Under the pieces are notes generated by a model. That model saw only the letters and a program-made list of their open reading frames with translations. It had not been told where the DNA came from and made no database searches. From Paenochrobactrum pullorum (lineage in GTDB: Bacteria > Pseudomonadota > Alphaproteobacteria > Rhizobiales > Rhizobiaceae): a stretch of 64,000 bases of DNA. Each line of letters starts with the position of its first letter. Position 1 is the first letter of the stretch. Below are positions 62,954 to 64,000 of the stretch, one piece after another. The position numbers and the translations under genes are program-made. The stretch spans positions 806,001 to 870,000 of the forward strand of contig NZ_JBHEEH010000001.1 of NCBI RefSeq assembly GCF_041929845.1, given 5' to 3'.

Positions 62954-64000
62954 AACTCCGGCACTTGACCGTGTGAGTGCATATGCGCGTGCGGTTCTTG
63001 ATGGTGTTGAAGTTGCGGGACCACATGTGCGTAATGCATGTCAGCGGCATTTTGATGATTTAGCCCAAGCCGCTGATCGCGGTTACTTTTGGGATGATGC
63101 AAAGGCTCATCGCGTTATGCGCTTCTTTGAGGAGCGCCTAAAGCTTAATGATGGCCAGTTTGACGGTAAGCCCTTTAGACTGCATGCATCCCAAGCATTT
63201 AAACTTGGTTCGTTATTCGGCTGGGTTAATGCTGATGGTAAGCGCCGTTTTCGTCGTGCTTACATAGAAGAAGGCAAGGGCAACGGTAAATCGCCATTTG
63301 CTGGTGGACTTGGTCTTTATGGCCTGATGGCTGATGGTGAGGCTGGTGCGCAAATTTATGCTGCAGCAGCCAAGAAAGAGCAGGCACAAATCCTGTTTCA
63401 GGATGCAGTTAAGATGGCCCGTGCAGCTCCTAAGTTATCAGGGCGCCTGTCATTCAGCGGCGGTATAGGGCGAGAGTTCAATGTCGCTTTTTTGGAAAAG
63501 AAGGCATTCTTTCGTCCCATTTCCAAAGATGCTGGCAAGACTGGCTCGGGTCCACGTCCACACTTCGCACTTCTAGATGAGGTGCATGAGCATCCAGACC
63601 GTTCAGTTGGTGAAATGCTCGAGCGTGGCTTTAAGTTTCGTCAGCAGCCGTTGTTGTTTATGATCACTAATAGCGGCAGCGATAGGAACTCTTTCTGCTG
63701 GGAAGAGCATGAACATGCTGTTCGTGTCGCTGCGGGCACACAAACACCTGACGATGATTTCACTTATATCGGCGAGGTGCTGGATGATACTACTTTTAGC
63801 TATGTGTGTGCCTTGGATAAGACAGACGATCCGCTCGAAGATCCGACGTGCTGGAAAAAAGCCAATCCGCTTTTAGGTGTTATTTTAACTAATGACTATC
63901 TTGCGGGTGTTGTCTCGCAGGCCAAACAAATACCAGGCAAGTTGAACGGAATTTTGCGGCTTCATTTCTGCGTCTGGACATCGGCGGATAAGGCGTGGAT
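62946..64000 (+). CDS. terL: Terminase large subunit (partial, runs off the window)
   Basis: The ATPase and nuclease that packages DNA into the procapsid. About 351 codons are visible from TTG 62946, with GAAGGA 8 bases upstream and 8 bases overlap with terS. The frame has no stop to position 64000. It shows a Walker A-like loop (YIEEGKGNGKSPFAGG), the ATPase motif HFALLDEVHEHPDRSVGEML and LFMITNSGSDRNSFCWEEH. It resembles the HK97-type large terminases. The nuclease domain lies beyond the window. Confidence 0.9.
   Translation, partial: MIKTPALDRVSAYARAVLDGVEVAGPHVRNACQRHFDDLAQAADRGYFWDDAKAHRVMRFFEERLKLNDGQFDGKPFRLHASQAFKLGSLFGWVNADGKRRFRRAYIEEGKGNGKSPFAGGLGLYGLMADGEAGAQIYAAAAKKEQAQILFQDAVKMARAAPKLSGRLSFSGGIGREFNVAFLEKKAFFRPISKDAGKTGSGPRPHFALLDEVHEHPDRSVGEMLERGFKFRQQPLLFMITNSGSDRNSFCWEEHEHAVRVAAGTQTPDDDFTYIGEVLDDTTFSYVCALDKTDDPLEDPTCWKKANPLLGVILTNDYLAGVVSQAKQIPGKLNGILRLHFCVWTSADKAW

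Overview
The window looks like chromosomal DNA of an alphaproteobacterium of the order Hyphomicrobiales (Rhizobiales), close to the Brucellaceae (Brucella, Ochrobactrum or Pseudochrobactrum type). The evidence is the order hisS-hisZ-hisG, a type II lumazine synthase (ribH2) behind an FMN riboswitch, the lipid A block IMPase-DUF4170-DUF374-waaA-lpxK, a CIRCE-controlled groESL pair, and an interspersed palindromic repeat of a kind common in this order. Base composition is moderate and lower than in classical Brucella. The exact genus is inference.

Positions 1-53000 are mostly core genome. Region by region: histidine genes (20-3358); a sugar transporter, DoxX, fumarase C and a flavin reductase with its HxlR regulator (3407-8471); groEL/groES (8982-11036); a HAD phosphatase, ribF, an outer membrane protein and ileS (11577-17585); a lipoprotein, tadA, an RluB-type pseudouridine synthase with a very long basic tail, and rsmD (17749-21613); two M16 peptidases and a patatin phospholipase (21798-25521); a KefB-type antiporter and PmbA (25500-28850); the lipid A/Kdo genes (28837-33242); mutL, fdhD and ribH2 (33612-37327); an MFS exporter, rlmE and a Ppx/GppA phosphatase (38426-42295).

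Positions 42572-52141 hold a surface-polysaccharide locus. On the minus strand pmm, manC, gmd and rmd form a complete route from mannose-6-phosphate to GDP-D-rhamnose. Two GT4 glycosyltransferases and a Gfo/Idh/MocA oxidoreductase follow in the same direction. One glycosyltransferase gene is clearly AT-richer than its surroundings.

From about 53191 to the right edge lies the left part of an integrated tailed phage. A 45-base copy of the 3' part of a tRNA-Gln(CTG) gene marks the left attachment site. It is followed by a tyrosine integrase, an excisionase-like HTH protein, small early genes separated by terminators, a primase-helicase, a cluster of 13 GTAC-centred repeats (possible replication origin), a phage-encoded initiator-like tRNA, a reverse-oriented DUF2971 cargo gene, an HNH nuclease, a possible cos region, and the small and large terminase subunits. 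The large subunit runs off the window. The right phage end and the restored tRNA-Gln gene should lie beyond 64000.

The least ordinary signals are the initiator-like phage tRNA, the GTAC repeat cluster, the structured non-coding stretches at 8497-8600, 14534-14580, 37786-37862 and 61574-61764, and a duplicated GroEL tail next to groEL.
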